Source: JAAFIW01 sp031414805 (GTDB lineage Bacteria; Pseudomonadota; Gammaproteobacteria; Burkholderiales; Burkholderiaceae_C). Taken from it: a stretch of DNA of 64,000 nucleotides. Below the pieces are notes generated by a model. It was not told the origin of the DNA, made no database searches, and saw only the letters and a list, made by a program, of their open reading frames with translations. The translations under genes and the position numbers were made by a program. The DNA lies in assembly GCA_031414805.1 (NCBI GenBank), contig JANOQJ010000093.1, positions 52,939 through 116,938 on the forward strand, in the 5' to 3' direction. Below are positions 46,905 to 54,587 of this stretch, piece after piece; positions within the stretch are counted from its first letter, which is position 1, and the number at the start of each line of letters is the position of its first letter.

Positions 46905-47213
46905 TCATTCCTTAAGCCCAACACGACTGACCCAATAGCTCGGACTGCGGCGATGGTGGGCGAATGCCATGACTTGAATCTCACCGTCGGGCAGCGCGCG
47001 ATAAAAGACGGAGTATGGAAAACGCGCCAGTCCTATGCAACGAACGCCGCTTGGATGAACCAATTTCCACGCATCTGGCCTTCCCTCAGCCAAGCGGACA
47101 ACGCGCTCAAGCTCTTCGATGAGTGCAGCCCCAAGACCTGCGCGCTTGCCCTCGTAAAACTCAATTGCGTCAAGGTATTCAGTTTCCGCGCCAACCGCAA
47201 AACTATGACTCAC
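46905..47213 (-). CDS. parE: ParE/RelE-type toxin
   Basis: 102 residues: AETEYLDAIEFYEGKRAGLG, FIEELERV-like LIEELERVVRLAEGRPDAWK, and PYSVFYRALPDGEIQVMAFA followed by HHRRSP, the ParE family pattern. Its ATG overlaps the antitoxin stop by 4 bases. Toxins of this type poison gyrase or act on ribosomes. Apparently intact, unlike the second ParE-like gene at 52590. Confidence 0.88.
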   Translation of the reverse strand: MSHSFAVGAETEYLDAIEFYEGKRAGLGAALIEELERVVRLAEGRPDAWKLVHPSGVRCIGLARFPYSVFYRALPDGEIQVMAFAHHRRSPSYWVSRVGLKE

Positions 47214-47434
47214 CGAAGCAGCGCCCGCGCTTTTATTGCGACCACGTCACCAGAAACTGACTGCATCTTCCCCGCGTCAATCGCGGTGGCGCGGCGCGCA
47301 GACTCTTTACCCCAAAGGCGCTCAAACTCCGGTTCAGAGACTTCTTCCAAACTCAGCAACAAGCGCTGAGCAAGGGCTGCCCTGGCATCAACTGGAAGAG
47401 ATAGGGCTTCGGTTTCGATTTGAGCGGGGTTCAT
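47210..47434 (-). CDS. Addiction-module antitoxin (ParD/PHD partner type)
   Basis: 74 residues: IETEALSLPVDARAALAQRL followed by LLSLEEVSE, the pattern of the 'addiction module component, CHP02574' family. It is upstream of the ParE gene and overlaps it by 4 bases. It resembles the antitoxin at 52882. Confidence 0.85.
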   Translation of the reverse strand: MNPAQIETEALSLPVDARAALAQRLLLSLEEVSEPEFERLWGKESARRATAIDAGKMQSVSGDVVAIKARALLR

Positions 47435-47590
47435 GGCGTAATTTTAACGAGCCCTCCAGGGCAGCACTGCTCTGAAGAGCGTTACCGCCAGCCGGTACTG
47501 AACAAACTGACCTCGCGCGCCGGGGCGATGGGGATGCACTTGGTGCCCAGTGAAAACGTTGTCTAAAAATGCAGTGAAAATCAATTACCC

Positions 47591-48208
47591 CTATGGTGCT
47601 TCTTTGGAGGGCGAACTTGGTACGATTTTGAGACGAGCGGCCTTGACGAGCTGCAGGAACCTGCCGATTGAAGTGTTCGCCACAGTGGTACTGAGTTGTG
47701 GAACTACCCTTGCCAGCATGTCGCTCAATTCCAATATTTGAATTGGGTTTCCAGCGATTGCTGCGCGAAATTCGGGATTCTGCTCCCACGGTGCCTTATC
47801 GCCTTCTAGTCGCGTTACCGCAGTGATGTATGTGAATTCTCGGGTTCCTGTGGATTTCTCCACCGCAGCGAGAAACGCAATAGACCACTTCGGAATTACA
47901 AGTTCGCGAAAGGACTTCCATCTTTCACGGCCAGAAACCTTCTTCCTATTGATGATCGCCGAAACCTCCACCTTTGGATTGAACCCGCTCTGCCAACTTT
48001 TGCAACTTACAACTACGACTCGCTCAGATCCGTTCTTGAGTGGGTGAAATCCGAGTACATCAATATCGCTGTGGTTTGAATCCTGATTCGTTACAAAGTC
48101 ATCGTGTTCTATGTCGGGACGAAATTTGATGTTGTGTTGAACGAAGTAGCCTTGGTGGAGCAAATATTCTTCGACGATCTGCTCGAGAATGTCTTCTTTT
48201 GTGGCCAT
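47591..48208 (-). CDS. Restriction-endonuclease-like protein (PD-(D/E)XK, altered)
   Basis: 205 residues. HSDIDVLGF supplies the Asp and VVVVSCKSWQSG the lysine of a PD-(D/E)XK site, but the usual Glu before the x-Lys is Ser (SCK). N-terminal helix EDILEQIVEEYLLHQGYFV is typical of such nucleases. It stands alone; AT-richer than its neighbours and thus probably acquired. Function may be restriction or defence, or the site may be inactive. I know no named family with certainty. Confidence 0.6.
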   Translation of the reverse strand: MATKEDILEQIVEEYLLHQGYFVQHNIKFRPDIEHDDFVTNQDSNHSDIDVLGFHPLKNGSERVVVVSCKSWQSGFNPKVEVSAIINRKKVSGRERWKSFRELVIPKWSIAFLAAVEKSTGTREFTYITAVTRLEGDKAPWEQNPEFRAAIAGNPIQILELSDMLARVVPQLSTTVANTSIGRFLQLVKAARLKIVPSSPSKEAP

Positions 48209-48499
48209 AGTAAGGAAGAGGTTGTTGTACGCTTATGTCAGACACACTAATGTATTATATCCAGTTGATAAGTCATAGATTTAGGCAGATCATAGAACGG
48301 AGGTCAGCTAAATCGTTGCCGCAAAGACAGGTGTTGTAGCGAAATTTTCATTAAAATGATGCTTGGCGGATATCAAAACTCGTGCATATTTTTCTTGTTG
48401 TAATTGTGCGATTGTTATCGCGATATCGGGGCGCCAGCATCTCTCCCGAAACGGGGTGCGAGTGGATCTCGATTCATAAGAAAATGTTGCATATTATGA
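48209..48499. other. Intergenic stretch, nothing recognised
   Basis: AT-rich, with no gene, repeat copy or convincing hairpin terminator identified. It holds the promoter region of the nuclease-like gene. Confidence 0.4.
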
Positions 48500-49201
48500 C
48501 TACTTGAACTTATCAAGCGCGTGGCACATCGGAGGAACGCATGATTGCATAGTATATGTATGCATTTTCCACTTACCTTCTTCGGCTACTACCCCTGCAA
48601 TTTCAACCCAAACGCCCGGCGTTCCCGAAAATGTGGATTGATAGGCATTAAAGACGAAAGGCCCCTTTCTACCGGGAATCTCTTCGGGATTGGATGTATT
48701 CCACAAAATTGGACCTGCAGTACGCTGACCGAGCGGTGTTCTGACGTTGCCGACAAGCTGACTATACGAAGCCAACGAAACAGAAGACTTTTCTCGATCC
48801 GAGAACATCGAATAAGCGAGCGACTGATCTCCTGTATCACTAACTGCAATGAAATTCTCAATGTATGCCTTGGCATCGGCGGTCGGTGGCGGTGAAATAC
48901 CCTCAATTGCAAACTTCGCAGGGTTTGTGAACCAGACTGCTGCGAAAAGTGCGAGTGCTCCGCCACAACGAACCAGCCCTCGGTGCGGCAGAGCCTGTTC
49001 GAAGTGGATGAATCCAGGAATGAATGCTCCGACACCAGCCGCAGCAAGTGCAAGCGTTAGCCTAAATGCGAAAAACTGGGCGAGTGTTGGCTTTGGAAGC
49101 TGTATGAGAATGGCGAGTATCGCCGTCAAAAATATGACACCGAATAGAAAGACGGCATATCGCTCTAAATCCTTCTTCCCAATTGGTTCATTTTGGATCA
49201 T
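48500..49201 (-). CDS. Membrane protein with DUF4019-like domain
   Basis: 233 residues. Three hydrophobic segments (about 13-35, 42-64, 77-92) are followed by a soluble domain from about residue 110: IAVSDTGDQSLAYSMFSDRE, VRTPLGQR, and FVFNAYQSTFSGTPGVWVEI with KWKMHTYTM, the DUF4019 pattern. Function unknown. The region 47.6-49.9 kb has lower GC than the flanking core genes. Confidence 0.65.
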   Translation of the reverse strand: MIQNEPIGKKDLERYAVFLFGVIFLTAILAILIQLPKPTLAQFFAFRLTLALAAAGVGAFIPGFIHFEQALPHRGLVRCGGALALFAAVWFTNPAKFAIEGISPPPTADAKAYIENFIAVSDTGDQSLAYSMFSDREKSSVSLASYSQLVGNVRTPLGQRTAGPILWNTSNPEEIPGRKGPFVFNAYQSTFSGTPGVWVEIAGVVAEEGKWKMHTYTMQSCVPPMCHALDKFK

Positions 49202-49267
49202 GTTACGCTGCCTCAGTAAAATTATCAGCTTTGGTAGCTCTACATCATATTGTTTTCTGATATATAG

Positions 49268-49840
49268 TCAGTCAATTACAATTGCACTCATCCAAATTGG
49301 CGCTATCTGAGCGTAAAGTACAGGTTGAGTAAATATGGCCATTGGATCATTTACATGTAGAACCGGCTGAACTCCCTTAGGGCCACGAAAAAATGACATT
49401 CCCCGTACAACAACTACATGCGCACTGGATTGGCCGGTTCTCAATTGAACAATCACAGCATGTCCTCTAGCCAAAGTACGATATAGAGTCATTGGATCCG
49501 TAGGCGGGGCATATTTTGAGGTTCGACCTCCAAAATGCCGGATTAGATTTTGTATTTGAGGAATGCTGCCGGTTGTCACGCACAAAGGGTTATATTCACT
49601 GCAGCATGCAGCTGGAGTGGCCCCATTTGCTGTAGCAACTAGAGCGCATTGCGCCGGAGTATTGGATGGGCCGCGCGATGCGAGAATTATCTGTTGTGCA
49701 ACCGCAACCCAGCACCAGACATCTGTTTCTTGTGGAATATTTTGAATTGGTATGTCAACAGGAGGTGGTACTTGGGCTTTCGCACTCGTTGTCACCACCA
49801 CAACGGCCAAAACCAGAAGAAATTCAAGGACGTGCTTCAT
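49268..49840 (-). CDS. Secreted papain-like cysteine protease (AvrRpt2/C39-like)
   Basis: 190 residues from ATG 49840 (AGGAG upstream). Signal peptide FLLVLAVVVVTTSAKAQ. The catalytic Cys is in QETDVWCWVAVAQQI, the His in SAHVVVVRGM, and the Asp in VLHVNDP, an AvrRpt2-like order. Such proteins occur as effectors or bacteriocin-type proteases; here a secreted or periplasmic protease is likely. An additional CC pair (AACCSEYNPLC) may form disulfides. Confidence 0.8.
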   Translation of the reverse strand: MKHVLEFLLVLAVVVVTTSAKAQVPPPVDIPIQNIPQETDVWCWVAVAQQIILASRGPSNTPAQCALVATANGATPAACCSEYNPLCVTTGSIPQIQNLIRHFGGRTSKYAPPTDPMTLYRTLARGHAVIVQLRTGQSSAHVVVVRGMSFFRGPKGVQPVLHVNDPMAIFTQPVLYAQIAPIWMSAIVID

Positions 49841-49862
49841 AGGTTCTCCTGATGTATAACGA

Positions 49863-50132
49863 TTAGCGCTTATCCGGCGCGCGACCCAACTCAGCCCCTG
49901 CAACCACCTCTACGCAGCGGATAAACCTAGTTGGACCTAATCCATTGTTGGTTAAAGAAACTGCGGCGGTGGTATTTGGGATTGCCCACTGGGGTGGGGC
50001 GACTCTCCTTAAATTGTGGCTTTGAACACAGCGCCAGTCATACCCTGGATAGGCCTTGACTAATCCACTGCGCTGGGCTAGCCGCTGTTGAGCAATCAAC
50101 GGCTCGAAATGACCCACACGGCACCCGCACAA
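49863..50132 (-). CDS. Hypothetical small protein upstream of the cysteine protease
   Basis: 89 residues; its stop is 23 bases upstream of the protease start and it is on the same strand, so it may share the transcript. The C-terminal half (NTTAAVSLTNNGLGPTRFIR) looks protein-like; the N-terminal half is Cys/Arg-rich and may be non-coding. The start is uncertain. Function unknown. Confidence 0.3.
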   Translation of the reverse strand: MCGCRVGHFEPLIAQQRLAQRSGLVKAYPGYDWRCVQSHNLRRVAPPQWAIPNTTAAVSLTNNGLGPTRFIRCVEVVAGAELGRAPDKR

Positions 50133-50162
50133 CGCAACGCCCCATATGCTTTTTTGAGGCGC

Positions 50163-50200
50163 TAGCCCTTGTAAGTCTTGCTAACGCAGCTATCAAATTA
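50163..50200 (-). repeat. Dispersed palindromic repeat, copy 16
   Basis: AGCCCTTGTAAGTCTTGCTA then ACGCAGCTATCAAATTAG. Core altered (CTCAAGC to CTAACGC). Intergenic, next to DUF429. Confidence 0.7.
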
Positions 50201-50236
50201 GGTGTCAATAACCCCAAGGTGCCGCGCAAGTGAGCC

Positions 50237-51073
50237 TCAAGCACTGACGATCCACCCCTCCAGCGGGTCCATCCCCCCCGGCAAACCGTAGCGCGCATCT
50301 CCCGCCGCAAACCGCTGCTGCGCCCAGGCGGCTTGGAGCATGCAGAGCACGGCGTCTAGGCTGTCGCCGCTGGCGTCGTCTACCAGGGTGTCGCGCTGGG
50401 CGTGGCTGACTTTCAGGCGGACCTGCAGCCGGGTTTGGCCGAGCTCCAGCGCGTGGATGAGGTCTTTGCGGGCGATCAGGCGGTCGGGGGTTTGTTTGGC
50501 CTTGTCGTCGCTTTTGTAGCTGCGCGCGCCCAGCACTTCGCGGGCCAGCAGGCCAGGGTAGCCTTCCAGCGCGACCCTTGTGCTGTCGCCGGCATGCAGC
50601 CCGGGCAGGTGCACGCCCGCTTGCAGCAGCAGGGGCACACCGGCGTGCAGCATGTAGGCCACGGGCGGGTTGACCCACTTCATGCTGGGGCTGGAGGCGG
50701 CGGGTTTGTCGGTGGCGCGGTGGGCGAATTTTTGGCCTGCGGGGCGGGCGTTGCAAAAAGCAGCGAAGGTGTCGCGAATTTGCGGGCGGGTGAGTTGGCT
50801 GTAGTGCTGCATGCAGGCCAGCCAGTCAGTGGGCCAGCCCAGGGTTTCGACCAGCTCGCGCGGCAGGCCAAAGGGCAAATCGAAGGCACCGACCCAGGGT
50901 TTGGGCTCTTTCAGCCAGTCGCCGAAGCTTGTCAGGGATTCAAATCGCTCTAATTTTGATAGCTGGTTGAGCAGTATCTGCTTGGGCTGCAGCACCAAAA
51001 GGCCTGAAGCGACGACGATGGGTTTGCGGCGGGTGGGGCTGCTGGTGAAGTCGACGCCGAGGATGGGCTGCAT
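50237..51073 (-). CDS. DUF429 family protein (RNase H-like)
   Basis: 278 residues from MQPILGVDFTSSPTRRKPI; DUF429 proteins have an RNase H-like fold with an Asp in the first strand (GVDFTSSP) and acidic sites later (SGDSLDAVLC). Residues about 27-41 (QPKQILLNQLSKLE) come from a palindromic repeat in a frame that would contain a TAA in the consensus; here it is CAG. The gene is on the minus strand ahead of the BLUF gene. Function unknown. Confidence 0.85.
   Translation of the reverse strand: MQPILGVDFTSSPTRRKPIVVASGLLVLQPKQILLNQLSKLERFESLTSFGDWLKEPKPWVGAFDLPFGLPRELVETLGWPTDWLACMQHYSQLTRPQIRDTFAAFCNARPAGQKFAHRATDKPAASSPSMKWVNPPVAYMLHAGVPLLLQAGVHLPGLHAGDSTRVALEGYPGLLAREVLGARSYKSDDKAKQTPDRLIARKDLIHALELGQTRLQVRLKVSHAQRDTLVDDASGDSLDAVLCMLQAAWAQQRFAAGDARYGLPGGMDPLEGWIVSA
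50949..50991 (+). repeat. Dispersed palindromic repeat, copy 17, within DUF429 gene
   Basis: GATAGCTGGTTGAGCAGTAT then CTGCTTGGGCTG. In the consensus the DUF429 frame contains the stop TAA; here TTATAA is AAGCAG in gene sense. This preserves the reading frame. Confidence 0.9.
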
Positions 51074-51100
51074 AGAAGTTGGTTGGTGCACTGCCCTCAC

Positions 51101-51129
51101 CCCTGCCCTCTCCCAGAGGGAGAGGGAGT
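51101..51129. repeat. G/C-rich palindrome (family of 10132-10168)
   Basis: CCCTCTCCCAGAGGGAGAGG is an inverted repeat, directly 5' of DUF429 (which starts at 51073). Confidence 0.8.
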
Positions 51130-51137
51130 TAAGTCAA

Positions 51138-51240
51138 TCAAGCCCGCCACAGCATGAAATTGGCCGGTCAAGCCCGCCTGAGCTGGAAATTGGCCGGTCA
51201 AGCCCGCCAGAGCTGGAAATTGCCCGGTCAAGCCCGGCCA
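51138..51240. repeat. 30-base tandem repeat, about 3.4 units
   Basis: Units of 30 bases, each with TCAAGCCCGCC, GAGCTGGAAATTGGCCGG-like sequence; the last unit overlaps the 3' end of the BLUF gene and supplies its stop codon. Confidence 0.9.
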
Positions 51241-51653
51241 ATGATCGAAGCGGTCGCCATCAACTCCTCCAGCAGCGCCAGCGAGATCTCGCCGCTCACC
51301 GAGTAGGGGTCCAGCTCGGGGCGCTCGCTGTACTTGAGCACGATGGAGGTGTTCAGCTTGGCCAGGTTGACCTGGCCCATGGTCCAGCCGCCGAAGCGGC
51401 GGGCGGAGATTTCCTGGTAGTGCAGCAATGCCACATCTTTGTGGCGGGTATCGCGCACGATGTGGCCATACAGCTCGTTGACCTGGTTGCGACCACCTTC
51501 AATGGCCTGCAAATAGATGCCCCCGCCGTAGCACAAGATGCCGGTGATGCCGTTGCTCATGTTGTGGGCGCGGGCGGCAGCCAGGATGGATTCGGTGGCG
51601 CGAGTGGCGTCGTCATCGACTGCGCGGCTCACGTACAAAAGGCGTACCAGCAT
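51228..51653 (-). CDS. BLUF-domain blue-light sensor
   Basis: 141 residues from MLVRLLYVSRAVDDDATRA. The BLUF fold carries the flavin Tyr (LLYVSRA) and Gln region (GITGILCYGGGIYLQAIEG), plus the C-terminal pattern HKDVALLHYQEISARRF and WTMG with the conserved Trp/Met near the flavin. A single-domain BLUF protein acts by protein-protein interaction. It follows folE by 2 bases on the same strand, so both are co-transcribed. Light sensing coupled to pterin synthesis is an inference. Confidence 0.93.
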   Translation of the reverse strand: MLVRLLYVSRAVDDDATRATESILAAARAHNMSNGITGILCYGGGIYLQAIEGGRNQVNELYGHIVRDTRHKDVALLHYQEISARRFGGWTMGQVNLAKLNTSIVLKYSERPELDPYSVSGEISLALLEELMATASIIGRA

Positions 51654-51655
51654 GG

Positions 51656-52393
51656 TTATCTTCTCCCCGGAATGAGTGCCAAAAACTCGCGGCGCAGGTT
51701 GGCGTCTTTCAAAAACGCGCCGCGCATCACCGAGTTGATCATTTTGCTGTCCATGTCTTTCACGCCGCGCCAGGCCATGCAGTAGTGGCTGGCCTCCATG
51801 ACGAGGGCCAGGCCGTCGGGCTGTGTTTTTTCCATGATGAGATCGGCCAGTTGAATGACTGCCTCTTCCTGAATCTGCGGCCTGCCCATCACCCATTCGG
51901 CCAGCCGCGCGTATTTACTCAAGCCAATCACGTTGGTGTGCTCGTTGGGCAAGATGCCAATCCACACCTTGCCAATGACCGGGCAAAAGTGGTGGCTGCA
52001 GGCGCTGCGCACGGTAATCGGGCCCACGATCATCAGCTCGTTCAAATGCTCGGCATTGGGACACTCGGTGATGCTGGGGGCCTTGACGTAGCGGCCATTG
52101 AACACCTCGTTGATGTACATCTTGGCCACGCGGCGCGCTGTGTCGCCGGTGTTGTGGTCGTGCTCGGTGTCAATCACCATGCTGTTGAGCACGCCCTTCA
52201 TGTGGCCGGCCACCTCGTCGAGCAAAAGTGCCAGCTCGCCGGGCTGAATGAAGTCGGCAATGTTGTCGTTGGAGTGAAACCGCTTCTTGGCAGCCAGCAG
52301 GCGCTCGCGGATCTTGACGGAGACCGGCACGCCGACATCGTCAGCGGCGGGGTCTGGGGTAGGGTCAGTGACGGGGGGGGTGGGCATCAACAT
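51656..52393 (-). CDS. folE: GTP cyclohydrolase I
   Basis: 245 residues, longer than E. coli FolE (222) by an N-terminal tail (PPVTDPTPDPAADDVG). The family motifs are complete: VRSACSHHFCPVIGKVWIGI with zinc ligands, GLSKYARLAEWVMGRPQIQE and EASHYCMAWRGV. It converts GTP to 7,8-dihydroneopterin triphosphate, the start of folate and pterin synthesis, and thus provides the methenyl-THF antenna used by photolyases. The BLUF gene follows directly. Confidence 0.96.
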   Translation of the reverse strand: MLMPTPPVTDPTPDPAADDVGVPVSVKIRERLLAAKKRFHSNDNIADFIQPGELALLLDEVAGHMKGVLNSMVIDTEHDHNTGDTARRVAKMYINEVFNGRYVKAPSITECPNAEHLNELMIVGPITVRSACSHHFCPVIGKVWIGILPNEHTNVIGLSKYARLAEWVMGRPQIQEEAVIQLADLIMEKTQPDGLALVMEASHYCMAWRGVKDMDSKMINSVMRGAFLKDANLRREFLALIPGRR

Positions 52394-52444
52394 GGATTAA
52401 CTCTAGCACCGGGCTTGGTCACGATGTGGGTTTTGGGGTCTTTT

Positions 52445-52486
52445 AGGGCTGTAGCCCAGGTAAAGCATGCTCAAGCAGCTATGAAT
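52445..52486 (-). repeat. Dispersed palindromic repeat, copy 18
   Basis: GGGCTGTAGCCC then ATGCTCAAGCAGCTATGAATTC. Intergenic between folE and the toxin remnant. Confidence 0.85.
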
Positions 52487-52589
52487 TCAGGAGTGACTGC
52501 GCGCCGCGATCCTGTGTTCCCGACACTGTCCCTGTGCCCGTACAAGAATCCCACACATTTTCAGTGCGCTGTATGGCTTCGCCAAATAC

Positions 52590-52885
52590 CTAAACGCGCC
52601 CTTGCCAGATGGCCGGATCACGGCGACTGTGAAAAACAGCCACGACCACGACGCGTTGCGCTTGCTCATAAAAGTACAACCCGTAGGGGAAACGCCGCAC
52701 GGTGATGCGGCGTAGATTTTTGTAAACGACGGGCCAACGCGCCGGATGCTGTGCCGCGATGGCAATGCAGCGGTCGATCTCCTCTACGAACCTGTTCCCA
52801 GACCTTTGCGCTGCACTTCGTACCACGCTGTGGCCTCTACGAACTCTGCACGCGCCGCACGACTTGGTGCGGGCGACTGCGTCAT
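52590..52885 (-). pseudogene. ParE-type toxin gene with single-base frameshift
   Basis: The reverse strand from ATG 52885 encodes MTQSPAPSRAARAEFVEATA, WYEVQRKGLGT and then shifts; from FVEEIDRCIAIAAQHPARWP the other frame continues with RRITVRRFPYGLYFYEQAQR and HSRRDPAIWQ. Inserting one base near 52796 (GAACAGGTTC) restores a full ParE. The ATG overlaps the antitoxin stop by 4 bases. So the toxin is broken while its antitoxin is intact, or the assembly lacks a base. Confidence 0.85.
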
Positions 52886-53118
52886 GACGCGATTTGGGCT
52901 AACGCCTGGGTTTTAACTTCGTTCCAATCGACCACGTCGTCCGGATGAGCCTTCAGATGGGCCAGGCGACGATCCAACTCTGCGGCTTGCGCTTGCGTGA
53001 GCGAAAAGGCTTGGCTGCTCGCGTTGCGCTGGGCAATCTCGTCCCACAAAGCCTGAACAAGTTCAATTTGCTCGGGCACGGGCAGCAGGCGAGCTTGGTT
53101 CAGCAAATCGGTATTCAT
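52882..53118 (-). CDS. Addiction-module antitoxin (partner of broken ParE)
   Basis: 78 residues from ATG 53118: LLNQARLLPVPEQIELVQAL followed by WDEIAQR, the CHP02574-type antitoxin family. Related in pattern to the antitoxin at 47210. Its stop overlaps the ATG of the frameshifted toxin. With the toxin inactive, it may still repress its promoter or cross-react with the other module. Confidence 0.85.
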   Translation of the reverse strand: MNTDLLNQARLLPVPEQIELVQALWDEIAQRNASSQAFSLTQAQAAELDRRLAHLKAHPDDVVDWNEVKTQALAQIAS

Positions 53119-53163
53119 CAGCACAGTTTAAGACAGTAAGACCTGCCGCGATAGTGCCAACCC

Positions 53164-54576
53164 TCACGCAAACACCCCCTGCAAAAACCAGCTCGCCTGC
53201 ACTTGTGGCCGCTCGGGCATGTCCAATAACTGGCGGGCGGTCAGGCGGGCGCAAAAGACCCAGACCAGGCCGGCTTTCGGGCTGCGGGCAAGAAAATAGT
53301 CGCGCACGGCCTGGGGGTGAACGGCCAGGGTGTTGCTGTTGGGGTCGTTTCTCCACGCCACGTCCCACCAGACGATGTCGATGCGGTGGGCGCGGGTGAG
53401 CAGTTGCAGGGGTCCGCCGTAATAGGGGTTGTCGTCTTGTGTGGACAGCGCCAACGGGTGGGTCAGCAGCCACGGGGGCAGAAAGTCGCCATACGGGTTT
53501 GTGGTGGCGGCATTGGCCCGCAGCTCGAAGCGCTCCGCAGGGGAAAGGTCGTCCACACCCAGGCCATGCCCTGCAGCCACCCAGCGCTGCATGCGCTCCG
53601 GGCGGTGGTCGGCGTAAAGCTGGGGCACCTGAACATTTTCCGGGCCCATGCGGGCGCTCAGGCGCTCAACCAGCTCCAGCAGGCTGGTGCCCTGGCTGCG
53701 TTCTTCAATCAGCAGGCTCTCGCTGGCGCCCGCCCAAGGCGCGGTGTCCAGCGTGCGCAGGCGCAGGGCGTTGGCCGGGGCGGCGAGCGTGGCGCGCTGC
53801 AGATGCTCGCCCACCAGGCGCACCAGGTGGGCCATGTCTTGCGTGGGCTGGGCGGTGCGCACGGTGATGTGCTGGTGCGGCGGCAGCACCACGCCGTTGT
53901 GGCGCTTCAAATCCAGCGTCCATTGCAGCTCAATCGCCAACACGCCGCGCTGGCGGGCCGACAGCCACACCTGCAGTGCGTCCAACAGGCGCTGGGCCAC
54001 CCACAGCAGCTCGGGTGCGCTGCTGGCCAGGCCGGGCAGTTCGAGTTGCTGGTCAAAGACATCGGGCAAGGTCAGCCAGGGGTAGACCTCGGGCTTGTCG
54101 CCATAAGCAGCATCCAGTGCGTCAAGCAGGCCCACAAAGCGCCGCGCCACCCCGTCCCGCGGCAGCGCTCGCACCTGGCCCCAGGTTTTGCAGCCAATGC
54201 GCGCCAGAACCGGCAAGTAAGGGGTGGCCGCGCTGAGGGTGGTCAGTGGCAGGGCATCGACAGGCGTTGCGGGTCGGCCCAGGCAGGCCAAACGCAACTG
54301 GGCAAGTGCTATTAAAGATGTAGCTGCTTGAGCATGTTTTACAAGGGCTAGAGGCTGATTTGGCTTTAAAACCAGCTCCAGCAGGCGTTTGCGCCCGCGC
54401 CACAGCCGCTCGCTGCCCGCCACCTCCAGCAGCAAGGCCTCCTCCACCTGCGCCACGCGCGGGGTGAACTGCAGCGCATGCCAGCCCCAGGCCGTGCGCT
54501 GGTGCTCAGGCGGCAAGGTGGCAATCCAGTGCATGCTGTTTTGCGGCTGATCCAACGTCGTACCGGCCGTATTCAC
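53164..54576 (-). CDS. imuB: ImuB (Y-family polymerase-like, SOS mutagenesis)
   Basis: 470 residues. It begins in the palm-like region (WIATLPPEHQRTAWGWHALQ) and carries the repeat-derived linker LALVKHAQAATSLIAL at about 75-89. The little-finger and C-terminal beta-clamp regions include LELPGLASSAPELLWVAQRL and IDIVWWDVAWRNDPNSNTLA. The catalytic acidic residues of active Y-family polymerases are not apparent, as is usual for ImuB, which is a scaffold with ImuA and DnaE2 in translesion synthesis. It follows imuA by 11 bases. DnaE2 is not in the window. Confidence 0.88.
   Translation of the reverse strand: MNTAGTTLDQPQNSMHWIATLPPEHQRTAWGWHALQFTPRVAQVEEALLLEVAGSERLWRGRKRLLELVLKPNQPLALVKHAQAATSLIALAQLRLACLGRPATPVDALPLTTLSAATPYLPVLARIGCKTWGQVRALPRDGVARRFVGLLDALDAAYGDKPEVYPWLTLPDVFDQQLELPGLASSAPELLWVAQRLLDALQVWLSARQRGVLAIELQWTLDLKRHNGVVLPPHQHITVRTAQPTQDMAHLVRLVGEHLQRATLAAPANALRLRTLDTAPWAGASESLLIEERSQGTSLLELVERLSARMGPENVQVPQLYADHRPERMQRWVAAGHGLGVDDLSPAERFELRANAATTNPYGDFLPPWLLTHPLALSTQDDNPYYGGPLQLLTRAHRIDIVWWDVAWRNDPNSNTLAVHPQAVRDYFLARSPKAGLVWVFCARLTARQLLDMPERPQVQASWFLQGVFA
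54308..54350 (+). repeat. Dispersed palindromic repeat, copy 19, within imuB
   Basis: TGTAGCTGCTTGAGCATGTT then TTACAAGGGCTAG. Read in imuB it gives LVKHAQAATS, the same frame as in lpdA and aceF. Confidence 0.9.
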
Positions 54577-54587
54577 TTGAGCCTTAT

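Noticed and set aside
51138..51240. 30-base direct repeats suggestive of a CRISPR array
   Set aside because: There are no spacers between units; it is a plain tandem repeat.
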